Shown piece by piece: positions 25,630 to 37,599 of a DNA stretch of 64,000 bases (its first letter is position 1; each line of letters opens with the position of its first letter). The notes under the pieces were generated by a model. That model ran no database searches and was not told the DNA's origin. It was given only the letters and a program-made list of their open reading frames with translations. The stretch is from Dryococelus australis (taxonomy: Eukaryota > Arthropoda > Insecta > Phasmatodea > Phasmatidae): positions 24,649,418-24,713,417 of the forward strand of contig CM056999.1 of assembly GCA_029891345.1 (NCBI GenBank). Direction: 5' to 3'. Position numbers and translations under genes: made by a program.

Positions 25630-25995
25630 CTGTGTTGTCCCAATGGGTTTGGTCTCCTCTGCACCGGAGTATAACCCCACTCAGCACCGCCAAGTGTGCG
25701 ATAAGAGGAGTTCATCCCATTTGGCAAGCCGAGCCCACCAAGAGCATACCTAGTGTCGTGGCTCTACCGTTCCTCCCACCTGGGTTCAAGGAACGGGCGC
25801 CCTTCCAATAGTGGTGAGGTGAGTGTCCTGGGGTCAGTAATTTCCTCAGGCCTGAAGAAGTTCCCGTTCTCGGCACCGCTGAGTGTGCGGTGAGGTGCGG
25901 ACGACTTCAAGTTTGCAAGTCACCTTCCAGGGGACGTATCCTGGTGTCTTGGCTCTACCGTTCACTGTGCTGGGCAGAGAAAGGGTGGCCTTCCA
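25630..25995. repeat. Two diverged tandem units of about 190 bp
   Basis: A unit with gcaccgccaagtgtgcgat ... gtgtcgtggctctaccgttc ... gcgcccttccaa recurs as gcaccgctgagtgtgcggt ... gtgtcttggctctaccgttc ... gtggccttccaa. It is GC-rich and lies just upstream (on the minus strand) of the proline-rich frame, so both may belong to one unclassified element. Confidence 0.55.
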
Positions 25996-26179
25996 AGGAT
26001 TTTTTGTCTGTTGTCAGTGTGGATTCAGAAAGAGCAAACCCAGTCTCCTGCTGTCCCTGTCAGATCCGATGGTAGGGGTAGTAGGTCGGAGTGATACTCG
26101 AGAGGGTGTCTCGTTCAGGTCTCGTCCTATCACTCAGTACGTAGCTTCTCTAATTCCGTCCAGCTGCGGTCACACATAA

Positions 26180-27090
26180 TCGTGTGGCCGTCTTTACATT
26201 TCTCACTGTTTGGATAGATAAACACAAAGAGAAACTGCTTGACAGAACAAGTCGCATATTTCACCCTCCTATCTGAAATTATATTCTCTTTAAAACGGCT
26301 GAATTAAATCAAATATATTAGTTTCTAACTTTTTAGTCTTCGATAACAATCTTTCTTTCAATGATACTTACGTCGATTAGAAAATATTATATTTTACTTT
26401 ATTTCAATTTCTCAGCTGTTGAAAACTGCAAACAAAAAAAATTACAAAATAATATTCTTCATTTGAAACATGTAGTATTTCAAATTTTTAAGTCTCTAAA
26501 ATTTACAGAGCCATTTAGTATTCAAATCTAGCAAAACCCTTTAGACTTTAATATCAACAGAAAGTTTTCTCAATTTTACAAGTCTGCAAAACACGTCACC
26601 CTTATCCTGCGGCGTATCTTCGGTTGGTGCAACATCGGGTACCAAGTTCCTAGCAGCAGGAAAACTGCAACGATACAATTTCTCTCTGGTGCTATATTTT
26701 TTTATTGTACCTGTAGCCACTTACATAACAAGGTTGCTCCTTCACAGAGTATCCGCAATACCTTAAATATAAATATAAGCAAACTGACTAGTACAAAAAT
26801 TTAACATTATAATAACTACATTTATCTTCAACACCATTGTAAAAATGATAAAATGTAGAATGTGCACAAATTTTATATCACTTGATCATTTATATCAAAA
26901 CTTAACTATTTATTAAAAAAAATACCCAAATGAAACAATTATTTGACAGATTTGCTTTTAAAGATTGTAAGCATTACAGACATAGTAAAATATCCAAGGT
27001 TATTCTAAAACCCCAAATATTAATAGCGTCCTTACTTCACCCTTATGTAATCGCACAGTGAAAATATAGTAAATGCTGTCAAAATCGCTA
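26180..27090. other. Intron 2: no supported gene
   Basis: AT-rich DNA. The stretch ttggtgcaacatcgggtaccaag at about 26625-26648 might mark an LTR/primer-binding junction, but no matching LTR partner was found. Confidence 0.35.
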
Positions 27091-27097
27091 ATTAAAA

Positions 27098-28170
27098 TCA
27101 ACCTATACCTTTGGCCTCTGTTTCACTATGAGCACAATGTTTCCTTGTAGGTGCTCCCTCTATATGGCTTAAATCTAACAAATTATTTAAATAAATTTTG
27201 CTATTATCAGGTACAAAATCAAAATAACATAACTCCCTATCATAGATATTTTCCCCTATTACAGTATTCAGGGTCTCATTTAAAAATTCCAAACATTCAG
27301 AAGTGATTTGATTATCAGAGTCATACAAAACATAAAAAATATACAATTAATTTTTATCTTCAAATTTTCTTGAAGGGAACCCTACTTCCTCTCCTTGGGG
27401 CATGTGAATGAATTCTCTGACATGTTTTTCAATACAACAGCACAGCACTCCAGTTCTAAGTTCTTGTTTAAATGAGCTGGCGTAACAATAACTTCACGTC
27501 GTGGTGAACAGAGCAGAAACTTTTTACTCTCCTCCTTACTGGGAGGAGACGGACACAAGAGGATAATGCTTTTACTTCCACACTTTTTACTTGGGACTGT
27601 GTCCCTTTTTAACACATCAGGTGCGTTGGCTTTTCTTGATGAACATTATTTAAACATCTGCTAGAGGCAGTGGCCAAACCTAGCTTACTAAACTTTTTAC
27701 TACCCAGGAATATATCAAGCGAATCGCCGCAAGTGCCTTCGCCCATCAGCGTTTTTGCCGGCAAACCAGAGGGGAGGACGACCCCTGATGATCCAACAAA
27801 ATTGGCATCTACCCTGCCGTAACACAACATCTCACCAAAAGGAGGAACCTTTTCCTCTCTACAAATAATAACCTTTTCTGCAATGCTATTAACTGTGTGG
27901 GGTCTTAAACCCTGTCCTGCAAAACCTTGAAGTACCATCATTGGACTGCACGCGAGAAGTTCTGAAAGCGGATGAAACATGAACTTTTCCCCCATTGTTA
28001 GAATGCGGGATATTTTCATAAAGGGATGAAATAGTCTGACACAAAGTCTCAGTCTTTGCTGGGAAAGCCTTACGCGTGTTCCTTTTACGATTCTTATGCC
28101 TTGGGTGGCCTTCATTTACAGAGGAGATTCTAATCGCTGCTAATCGTTCTAGATTGCATGTCAAAACCCT
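27098..28170 (-). pseudogene. Gypsy pol linker between protease and reverse transcriptase
   Basis: Three minus-strand frames in a row (27889-28173, 27609-28115, 27382-27615) continue from the protease below. LRPHTVNSIAEKVIICREEK followed by VPPFGEMLCYGRVDANFVGS and LPSGLPAKTLMGEG resembles the stretch between protease and reverse transcriptase in some gypsy elements (P-P-x-S/G-E ... L-P-A-x-T/L-L). Overlapping frames mean frameshifts. A last short frame, 27098-27346, is not recognised. Reverse transcriptase itself is not seen here. Confidence 0.45.
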
Positions 28171-28379
28171 CAACTCTCAAGTCATAGAATTCGGAAGCCC
28201 CCTTCCACTACAGTTAGTGACGTTAAAGTTTTCAACACCAATCCCCGTGTTCCTAAGTGCCCTGTTCTTATCATCGCTCATAGCTGTTACCTCGCAGGAC
28301 ATGCGGCCGGGTGCTAATCCTTTGCCGCTAACTGTTCTTAATCTGGCTGAAAGCATTCCGCTCGTACCTGAAATTTCAC

Positions 28380-28640
28380 ATTCAAATGCACTAAGAAAAT
28401 CCAGGCCTAAAATACAGTCTGCTCTGAACTTCATATCATTTGTACAAATAACCCAATCATGTTTGCAAATTATTTTACCTAAGTAGAGATCTACTATGGC
28501 TTAGCCATCCAAACTTAACTTACTCCCTGTACTTGTGTACAATTCTAAATTTTTCCCGAATCCTGAAATTGGGTACCCCTTCTAAATCAGTGTTCTTTCA
28601 AAATGGTCACAGATGCATCCGTATCTACTACAAGCTTACA
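28380..28640 (-). pseudogene. Gypsy retropepsin remnant
   Basis: The minus strand reads VVDTDASVTILKEH, then, about 55 residues on, MKFRADCILGLDFLSAFECE. This is the order of an aspartic protease: catalytic D-T/S-G-A-S/T, then I-L-G-x-D-F-L. The catalytic triplet is DTDA instead of DTGA, a glycine-to-aspartate change that would be expected to inactivate it, and a stop lies between the two motifs. Confidence 0.7.
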
Positions 28641-28909
28641 ACTAACATTCTGTATATGTATATACCTCTAAAAATAAACTGGAGTGTGCCCTAATTGAGC
28701 GCACCGGTGCACTTAGTTCTTTTCTACTGGATTTTATTTCTTCTGCGTCTCCTTGTCGTGGTTTCGGAAGGAATTTTCTTTCTTGAAGCATGTGGTCTCA
28801 CTGTGGCCAACCCTTTTACAGAAATGGAATTCGGGTGGCCGGCAGTTGGAAGTCGAATGACCGGTCCTAAAACATCTCTCACATTTGACAGGGTTCGCAA
28901 ATTTCCTCT

Positions 28910-29776
28910 GATCACGTTCGCGTCTCTTTATTTCTCCTCATTTCTTTTGGAAACAATCCTTAGCTACGTGATTTGTGCTCCCGCAGATGAAGCATTTGGG
29001 GTCCCTGGCCGTACAGTTTTCAGCAGGGCATCTGATGCCTACTCGAATCTGGGACCCCCGGTCCTCTACAGCTTGAGCGTAATTTATCCCGCCCGGCATC
29101 TGCTCGGTCTGCGCCTCTTCGTGTGCATACTGCAGGGCCTTTTCAAAAGTCTTGGGAGAACGAGAAAGAATGAACTGTTGGATACTGGGTCGAAGGCCCT
29201 TTAAAAACATCGCAGTCTGGTTTTCCTTGATAACACGAGCTCTTATCACGGCCTTGCATTGTGGCCTGTCAGCGACTGTTCCGCAGCCCGCCAACCTCAA
29301 CCAGGTTGGGTATTCTCGCACCGTCTTGTTTAATTTTTGTGTACAAGTGAAAAACTTGTCAAAGCTGCTTGTGCGGCTTTTATGAGGCTTGAAATTCTGA
29401 ACAAGAATGCCACAAAATCTTCCCAAATGCGGGTATCCTTCATTTGTGGGTATGCACGTAGAACATTCTGCGCCTCTCCTTTTAACTTTAATTTGCAACA
29501 AATAAGTTTCTCTGGGTCTCCCCAGCCTAAGATAGAGGCGACATTTTCAATGGTTTCCACGAAAGCCTCTATTTTTTGACCTGGTTTGTATTCATAATTC
29601 TCTATGAAGTGCATCCACTCAGCCATCTGGGGCCTGGGGAGAGCCTTGGTGAAGTCTTGTGATAAGGCCATGTTTTCAGCACTTAGCAATTTGTCTAAAT
29701 TAAATTGTGAATGTTTCTCCTGTTCGTGATCAGACAGCTCATGGTCTTTACCTGACTTGTCTCCATCGTGACTCAT
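28910..29776 (-). pseudogene. Gypsy gag with zinc knuckle
   Basis: Two overlapping minus-strand frames (29330-29776 and 28938-29501) together cover a gag protein. The first starts MSHDGDKSGKDHELSDHEQE and contains MAEWMHFIENYEYKPGQKIE, a capsid-like stretch. The second, after one frameshift, contains MFLKGLRPSIQQFILSRSPK and ends with a CCHC zinc knuckle, CFICGSTNHVAKDC. The order (capsid-like region, knuckle, then the protease just downstream) is that of a Ty3/gypsy gag-pol. It lies antisense to CARMIL, and no LTR was identified upstream. Confidence 0.8.
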
Positions 29777-29799
29777 TTTTACGTTCTTTCAGCTAACTC

Positions 29800-32150
29800 C
29801 GCCTTTGGTTACACGTGGACGAATAATTTATAGTGTCTAGCATGGAAATAACTTATGCCTCAGTTCACCCACATCGGCTCTCAGGGCCCGCATGCGACCA
29901 GTGTACAAAAGAGCTCGCTTACCTTTTATGTCACCAATATACTGTCTTAATTTTCACCTTTTTGATCTGAACACTAATTTTCCACAACTTAAATATAACT
30001 TGGTGTATCTGTGGTGATGCAAAATAAATACTTTTAAAAATCAGATGGGCTTGGAAACTAACAGTCTTCATCATAATACTACAACCCGTCACGATACACT
30101 GATTACATTCGGCGAGCTCTAAAAGTACCATCCTACCGCTGAAACACCATTTGTCATGCTGCTACTAGCTGAAGGCCAGTAGCGATAGAGAATGCTGTAG
30201 TTTATGGCAATAACTACAGTAGATGTTAAGGGGAGGTAAATGCTGCCACCACCTCAACTTTGTAAAATAATTACAGGTGATTGGGGAACATATTGCAGAG
30301 ATGTAGTTGCGATTACTTATTTTCAATCACCAAAGGCATCCAACGGCTTAAGGCCTTTTTCGGGGGACATGGATTATCATGGAGGATGTTAACCCAGAAC
30401 ATAAAGAATGTCATCAATGAGTCTGGACTTGTACATTTGTAAATTTACCTAGAAACTGAATTTCAAACTCTAGCTACAAGAAATAATTATTTAACTTCCC
30501 ATTTGGAAGCTCGCCTAGCTAAATACCCACCAATCTAAGTAACACATGAAATGAGAAATGTCATTGGTTTCCCATGTGGAAACCTGCTTAGCTAGTTCCC
30601 TCACTTCCCTAATTTAACACATAGCATGTACACTTGTTCAGAACAGTGATTTTAATATATAAAATTAACATGAGGGAGCACCGTTTAAATTAATTGAAAT
30701 TTCTTAACCTTCATTTGATGATAACTATTCCCATAATAGACATAATTTGACTAGGTTGTCATGCACTCGAATCATCAAACAAATTCCCTTGAAAATAGAA
30801 AATAATATAAGCTACAGTCATTCACACCATACTTGATACTAGCACTTAATATGCGTGAGATCTTAGAACTGGTTGACTAGGAAAGTCCAGTTACACTTAT
30901 TGCAGTGACCTTCCACATTTAACACTGGAGAGCAGTGTTCACAGTATTTTCGATTGGTGTAGATTATTTTGTAGAGGTGATAGAAAACGTAAGCTCTCAT
31001 CCTACATTGTGGGCAGGGAGCCCATTGAATCATTCCTATATATTCCTGTTCGTGAGGTTTATTATTCCCTTGCTTTATTTCAAAGGACTAAATCAGTTAC
31101 TATACAATGAAGCCCTCACATAATTAATTATACTATGAGAAAAATGAATAATAATGACATTACTAATTCTGGTATGAGCAAATTTATTTAAAGCTAATTC
31201 TTTATAAAATTCTATTTTATAATAATCAATGTTCGTTGAATAACTTAAAGCTGCAATACAAATTACGTCAAGTAAAAAAAATCTCTCTCTCTCTCTCCTC
31301 ATTCTCCTGGTTAAGCAAATCAAAGTTTCCGATGAGCAGTTTATGAACAATTTGACAGTTTGTCCTCTCAACACAAAGAACCACACTCATTCTGAACTTA
31401 TAACGTGGGATTTTCACATACCACCCTGAAAACAGCAGTACCAGAGGAAGGAGATTCTCAGCAACGCCTAACTTAGGACACCCAACAAAATATTGCAAAC
31501 TACCAAGTTACACTTCTCTCCATCTGAACCATCCTTAATTCAGAGCAGGTGAAGCCTGTTAAGATCACTCGTTCTAAGTTAGATTGGGCGCTTCCTAGAA
31601 GTGCGCTCTTAGAGCACACACAATGTGCTTGCCTCGATAATCCAGGAAAGAGTCCTCGTTTCATCCGCCCACTCTGCTAATATCCAACAGGTCACACCCC
31701 CACTGTCTTCCTCCGCCCACACTCGTTCGCATCGTGGCGTGCGTTGCTTGATTAACGGGCCACCTGGCATCCCGTGCGTTATACAGGGGCCTGCCAGACT
31801 GCTCTCTCTCGAAGTTGCCCTCTCGGTTAACATTACACGAAATAACATATTTATACAGTGACAAACATAAGTATATCTGGGCAGCATTGAGAATATAAGT
31901 ACAATGTTCCAAACTAATATATCTCTAAATAAATGAATGATTTACTAAAATAATCTGAACAATTTTGAAAAATACTAATTCAGTAATATTTAACTGAATA
32001 CTTGTTTAATAATAAATACATATAAGAGAGAGTATCCTAGCACAACAGTTCCCTACGTCATAATTGAAACAAACAGAAAATCACTGAGCTGCATTTGGGG
32101 GCTGTCTGACGGTATGTATTTTCTCAAATAAGATGTAATGGTCAAAAACT
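29800..32150. other. Intron 2: between two gypsy fragments, no supported gene
   Basis: It holds a short (CT)n run (31282-31299), a pair of similar stretches (acttcccatttggaagc at 30495 and gtttcccatgtggaaac at 30567), and a GC-richer block at 31540-31860 that could be a decayed LTR. Termini were not found. Confidence 0.35.
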
Positions 32151-32159
32151 ATCTTAATT

Positions 32160-33280
32160 CCTTCACATTAGAAGGTGATGCCATTCGTTTGATTGCTTGT
32201 AATTTTTCAAGATCAGTTGTGAGGCCATCAGGTGTGTAACTAAATGACCTAGAACTTTTATTTTTTGCGGCGCTAATTTACATTTATTTAAATTTACTTT
32301 AACATTAAATTCTCGTAATCTGTCAGGTATTATTTTAAGGTTCTCTAAATACTGTTCAAAGGTATCTCCTAATATAAATATTTTGTCGATATAAGCAATG
32401 GCAGTCTTCCACTTATATGGGCCATGCAAAATGTCTATAAATTCTTTAAAGTGCTTTGGGCTAGAAGAAAGGCTCATAGGGAGTCTTTTGTAATGTTATA
32501 AACCAATCCCATCAACCCCAAAAGCAAGCTTATGCCTATCCTTATCTCTAACATGTATTGTGTAAAATCCAGAGTAAAGGTCGAGGGACGTACTGTATGT
32601 AGTATTTTGAAGCATAGTTGAAATGTCCTCAGTCCTCGGTAAAGGATAATGTATTCTCTTAACATACTGATTCAAAAGTATTAAGTCAGTTAATAATCTA
32701 AGGCTGTCTTGTTTTTTCCTTAACATAAGACTTGGCGCAGCGTACGGTGAAGAAGACTTCTCGATGATATCTTCTTTTATCATTTCATCTGTTTGTTTAT
32801 TTAATTCCTTCCTGACTTTCTGATTCATCCTCTAAGGAGGGCAATGAATGGGTTTATCAGTTGATAAATCAACCTTTATCTCAAAATGTTTCGTCTCTGT
32901 TAACTCTGCCATCTTTTGTGCAAACCTATCCTGGTAGCCGGATATTGCCTTGAATATTTTATTCCTTTCTTTACTGTCTAAATCTATGTTGATTTTCTCA
33001 TTGATTTTAGTAACTGTCTCGTCCTCAAAAGATTCTATACGACATATTGTGTTTTCTATCGTATTAGCTGGTACTTTCTCTTGTATGTCGTATAATGGAA
33101 CCTGCGGTAATTTCTTGGCATTACTTGCATTGAGAAATAATGTTCTGTGATTTGGAAATGGCATCGCATCATATCTGCGTATAAAATCACAGTTTAAAAT
33201 TACATCCACACTCAGGTTGTCAATTAGTAGGAATCCTTGCGTGAATGTATGCCCTAATATATGCATGATTTCCATATTTA
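32160..33280 (-). pseudogene. Gypsy protease end and reverse transcriptase remnant
   Basis: From 33275 down, the minus strand reads a protease C-terminus (VDVILNCDFIRRYDA), a linker (ETKHFEIKVDLSTDKPIHCP), and then reverse transcriptase: EDIIEKSSSPYAAPSLMLRK, LLTDLILLNQYVKRIHYPLP, TSLDLYSGFYTIHV (first catalytic Asp kept), a frameshift near 32490, then AIAYIDKIFILGDTFEQYLE and NLNKCKLAPQKIKVLGHLVT. The YxDD box reads YIDK, so the second catalytic Asp is lost. RNase H and integrase are absent. This is a different gypsy lineage from the 18.6 kb provirus. Confidence 0.85.
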
Positions 33281-34305
33281 TTCATATTTTGTTAGAATCA
33301 CTGAGGTGGAACACTGTTAACATATATAGATTACATATTTATAATAGGTAACACATTAAGAAAATATGTAGCAAACATCTCTTATGGTGCTGCTGGACAA
33401 TATGTGGCACGGGCACTATACCTGCATTTACGAGGGCATCATGGCACAAAAGGCAGAAGCTGAGGCAGCCCGTGTTTAATATTAACAATCCCTGCTAGTT
33501 AAGTGATTCTAATATGATAATCAAAGTAATTTGCTCAGTTACAAGTTGGTGACTACATTCAAATAGCAGCGTAACTCTCTTGACCAATAACTCAAATGCA
33601 GATACTACTGTGGACTGTCAAGCCTTTTTCACGTTCAACTAGGCGTTTTCACTCACCACTGATATTTCTAAGATGATGCCACACTACGGACGACCGAGGG
33701 CTCCGCCACGCCTAGTTGCTGTAGACTCGTATACCGCTGACTTGGCAACCTTGTTATCCCCTCACTTATGTATGCATCTGCTGGCCTTTATTTCTTCATG
33801 CCAGCTTTTGTTTGATTTGTGTCTCCCAAACACTGTACCCTGGCTGCTTTCCTATGGCCTTTGCAATGCCTCGTCACAATGTGTTCGGCAGCATTTTAGG
33901 CATAACATTGTTGATAAAGGCTATTCATGATAAAGTGAGCACTTTTGAAATTAACCTTACAAAAGTGTCATTTCTCCTGCCTGCATATATTTCTCAGGCG
34001 CACTGAGTGACATGCACGAACGGAAAGTAGTTCTATAACTTAACATTAAAGACAAAGTGTTAGGTAACCATTTGAGATAATTTTAATTATTTCTTTCGCT
34101 TCCTGTTATTTTTAATACATCGAAGTGTAAAAATGAGCAGATTTGTAAAATATTTACGTGTCTAATAATTTCACAGTTCCACTTGATGGACACATGAATA
34201 AAGTGGTGAGGCCCGTTGCAATGTTAATTTTACATAAGGCGGAAGAATACACAATGTGCATAAAAGTAGATCTTAAGCAGGGCTTTCAAAAATGCTCAGT
34301 TTATC
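33281..34305. other. Intron 2: no supported gene
   Basis: A MITE-like arm (aaagtgagcacttttgaa, 33935-33952) matches the arms of the MITEs at 51.3 and 55.3 kb. Other frames are short. Confidence 0.4.
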
Positions 34306-34309
34306 GCAA

Positions 34310-34455
34310 ACTGCCTATAGCTGTATGAATGTGGCGGTGCAGATCAGGTAGACCACGAACTGATGTTTGGTACACTCGATTCTTGACAAACTCCATAGAA
34401 AACAGTCGAGCAGTATAATGTCTGGGCTTCTAGGGGGCGAAGAACTCTGATGATT
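34310..34455 (-). pseudogene. Mariner/IS630-type transposase tail fragment
   Basis: The minus strand reads SSPPRSPDIILLDCFLWSL, like the W-P-P-R-S-P-D-L-x-x-x-D-F-F-L-W motif of mariner/IS630 transposases that carries the last catalytic Asp. About 20 less conserved residues follow. No terminal repeats were found. Confidence 0.55.
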
Positions 34456-35089
34456 ACCTCTCCCAAATCTTCGCCCTTCACTAGTGGAATCTGTCCTTAA
34501 ATTTAAGTAGCTACAGAATCTATGAGAATGTATTTTATAATATCTTATTTGGGACAGTACAGCACATTGTCTCAAAAGAAACAAATATGCTTTACACTGC
34601 CAAACACACTTAGGGATGATTACCTCAGTAGAAAGTGTGGTATTCTGTCTGTGTTGAAATTAAGGAACAGTACGGTCTACTCGAAATGTCTTCTTTGTTT
34701 GTTTATTTTTGTTCAGCATTACCATACAGTGTGAAGTTACACTATAGTATTAGACATATAATAATAATATTTTTTGACAACGATACACTACAAACAAAAA
34801 CTACTTCCATAATTTGGTATAAACACCAAATACAATAACTTAGGTATTCCTTCTATAAAATATAAAATAAAATAAAAATTGATTCTTGTAAGTAAACTTA
34901 AGATTACATGCAGGTGATTACTACAGACAATATTTACATAATAACTATTACAGTAACTGATTTATTCCATGCATAAATTCAACAGGGAATTTCACAGCTT
35001 TCTTAGAAGTATATATAAGATTAGATTATCAGTGTATGGCAATTTGAGTACAGATGATACATATATAATATAGTATAGGTCTACATGTT

Positions 35090-35448
35090 ACAGGACAAAG
35101 CATTTATAGTTGACATAACAGTTCCTCAAATGTCTCAATTGTATCAATTATGTTGTTCAATAGAAGCTGTAATTTTTATTATATCTTGTGTGGTAATTGT
35201 GAAAGTCAGAATTTCGTAGATATATGATGTTGTTAGTGTGTAAACTTTAAACAGCTCAAGAATACAGATTCAGGCCAGGGCTAGGCCTAATAATTTTAGC
35301 TTTTTGTATAGGTGTTTGCAGCCAGTCTTTGTATCCATCTTGGAAAGCATTCTGATAGGATTTTTGTGCTATAACTATTTTATTTGCATATGTTCCTGAT
35401 CCCCAGAATATTATGCCATGGGATAGGAAGGAGTTAATTGATACATGA
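35090..35448 (-). pseudogene. LINE reverse transcriptase C-terminal part (interrupted element, 3' piece)
   Basis: The minus strand reads YHVSINSFLSHGIIFWGSG, then YANKIVIAQKSYQNAFQ and LQTPIQKAKIIRP. L-S-Y/H-G-I-I-F-W-G is the conserved end region of Jockey/CR1-like LINE reverse transcriptases. It continues the LINE piece at 44.36-45.64 kb, from which it is separated by the pogo-like and Tc1 elements (35449-44358). Confidence 0.75.
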
Positions 35449-35886
35449 TATAGGGTCAGCTGGGGTAATTATGGGACGAAAATGAAAACTTTCAATCTTT
35501 AAAGTCTCTATTCTCAGTACAGAAACATTGTATGATGTTAGATCACTATAACTTGTTACCCACAACTCATTTTCAGAACCAAATTCTATTAAAATTTATT
35601 AACTATTTCAAAATTTGACGTAATGTGTGTCCCACAATTAGCCCCTGCTTTGGGGCAATGTTGGGACTGATATGGGGTGAAAGATACACTATAATATCTC
35701 AGTGAGAAAAAGATTCTGTTTTCTTGGCTTAAAAAAAATATTCTTTTACAGACTCATGTAAATTCCATTTTTTGTAATAAAAAATTACCTAATACTTTAA
35801 GCAAAGTGAACGCACTTATTTACAATCAAAGAGCTGAAATATTGTGTTAAAAAAAAATCTTCAATGTCCGTATTACTACGTTAATA

Positions 35887-37332
35887 CAGTAAACTCCCGA
35901 TTAACCATGTTAATCGGAGCTAGAGAAAACACGAATAAGCGAATTTGTATTAAAAAACCTGGATAATTAAATTTACACATTTGTACTATTAATGGAACTG
36001 TGATATTGGCTCTGGAAATCGTGATAAAACACAGCACCTATTATATATTTCAAAGCAAACACAAATCACGCAGGATTTAAAGTACATGATACTTTAACTC
36101 ATATTCATGTTGCACCGAGTGTAGTTAATTCACGGCGCATCGAGTATACACAGTCTTTTGCCGGTGCCAGGCGAGCACGTTAGACGTGCGACCTAGAGTG
36201 ATAGATAGCGGTCTGTAGTTGTGTATGTGTTGCTTTCTCACTGTGCGTCACTCTGACCCGTCCTTTAGCTGGCAAAGTTAGTTGAAAGTTTAGAATGCAA
36301 TGCAATAAATACTAGACTATAACGGGACTTTAAATGAGGCAACCTGGCATTTAAACAATACAGTACAATCTCCATTAAAAAAAACCCTTACAATACAAAA
36401 GCTTATTAAAAATTTACAGACTTACACACACACACACAAAAGTTTAAAATCTTGAAAATGTTAATTTTTTTGTTAACATTTAAACACTTGATATGAAAAA
36501 AAAAGTAAGAAAAGTCAAACCGTGCCTTTCTTGAAAAAGGTTTCATATTTATTTAGTTTGGCACTGGAATTGATGTTTTTGTTTGTAAACCATGCTCAAA
36601 TTGTTTTATTATTTCTAACTTTACCACAATAGTTTAAATTGTACTTATATGCTTTATTGACATTGCAAAAACGAGTGAACAATGAGGGCGTGTCTGAAAC
36701 CGAAATGGCAAATTTGTTATTTTACTTTGGAAGTTGCCGACAGTCACTTGTTTAGCACTCACTGTGGCACATTTTTACATTAACAGTGAAAAATATTTCT
36801 ACAATCATCACTGGAATGCTGTACATGCGTTAATAAATAAGAAAATATTAAGTTATACGATAACGACTTCAAAAAAATTTGTTGCGAAATATATAAACAA
36901 AGCACAACAGTTACTTGCTTTTAAAACATGCCTAGTGTATTTTATGAAAAATTATTTATTTTATAAAACATTTGCGCATGTGTTCATTTTGTATTTTTGC
37001 TAACAAGCACTGCTACATAGAAAATATGAAATACCACCGTTTTTGTATTCTAAATCGGGTCACTGGATCATTTTGTCAACAAAATCTGCCATTTCAGACA
37101 CGGCCTGAGATGAGTCAGAGTCCGACACGCTTCAGTGGACGGAAATGGATGTCTCACGCAGGTCTCTGTGACAGGCTGACAGTTTAAAGAGAGAAACATC
37201 AGCTCATGCGGTACAGCGATAGACGTAACTTACCACTGCTTGTTAAACGACATACTTTACAGCATCGCCTGACCGCTGAATGGATAAGCCGAAAACCGGC
37301 TAAGCGAAGCACGATTAAGCGGGAGTGTACTG
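35887..37332. mobile_element. Tigger-type non-autonomous element, 1,446 bp
   Basis: Terminal repeats CAGTAAACTCCCGATTAACC (left) and, read inward from the right, CAGTACACTCCCGCTTAATC. Both ends are flanked by TA (35885-35886 and 37333-37334). Further in are related aataagcgaat and gataagccgaa motifs. No transposase was found. It sits in the left part of the larger pogo-like element. Confidence 0.8.
36686..37105. mobile_element. Harbinger-like MITE, 420 bp, nested in the Tigger-type element
   Basis: The left end GGGCGTGTCTGAAACCGAAA and the right end read inward, GGCCGTGTCTGAAATGGCAG, are terminal repeats flanked by TGA on both sides (36683-36685 and 37106-37108). A 3-bp duplication and G-rich GTGTC ends fit PIF/Harbinger MITEs. 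An 89-codon frame inside (36734-37003) shows no domain. Confidence 0.65.
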
Positions 37333-37599
37333 TATATTAAATTGCCTGTAGACCAACAATGAAATTAGCTATGTATATGTGCCAAATATAATTGCCTTAC
37401 CGTTCACAACTGAGCTAAAATATTACAGCAAGACAACTAATAATAATAATAAGACTGTTAGGTGAAAACAATACTTGTAGCTAAAATAATAAAAGTATTC
37501 TAACTGAACCTACATTTTCTCTATTACATCAGTAGCCTCTGAAAATTCATAACGGAGGCTATCTTCAATACATGTAAATTTAGGTTGGGACAGTCTCTT

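Noticed and set aside
25883-26179. 98-residue + strand frame with RSDTREGVSFRSRPITQYVA
   Set aside because: GC-rich repeat unit read on one strand; no domain, and the paired unit at 25630 does not preserve the frame.
28076-29579. Long + strand frames (136, 169, 77 and 80 residues)
   Set aside because: They lie opposite the gypsy gag and protease remnants, which explain the open sequence.
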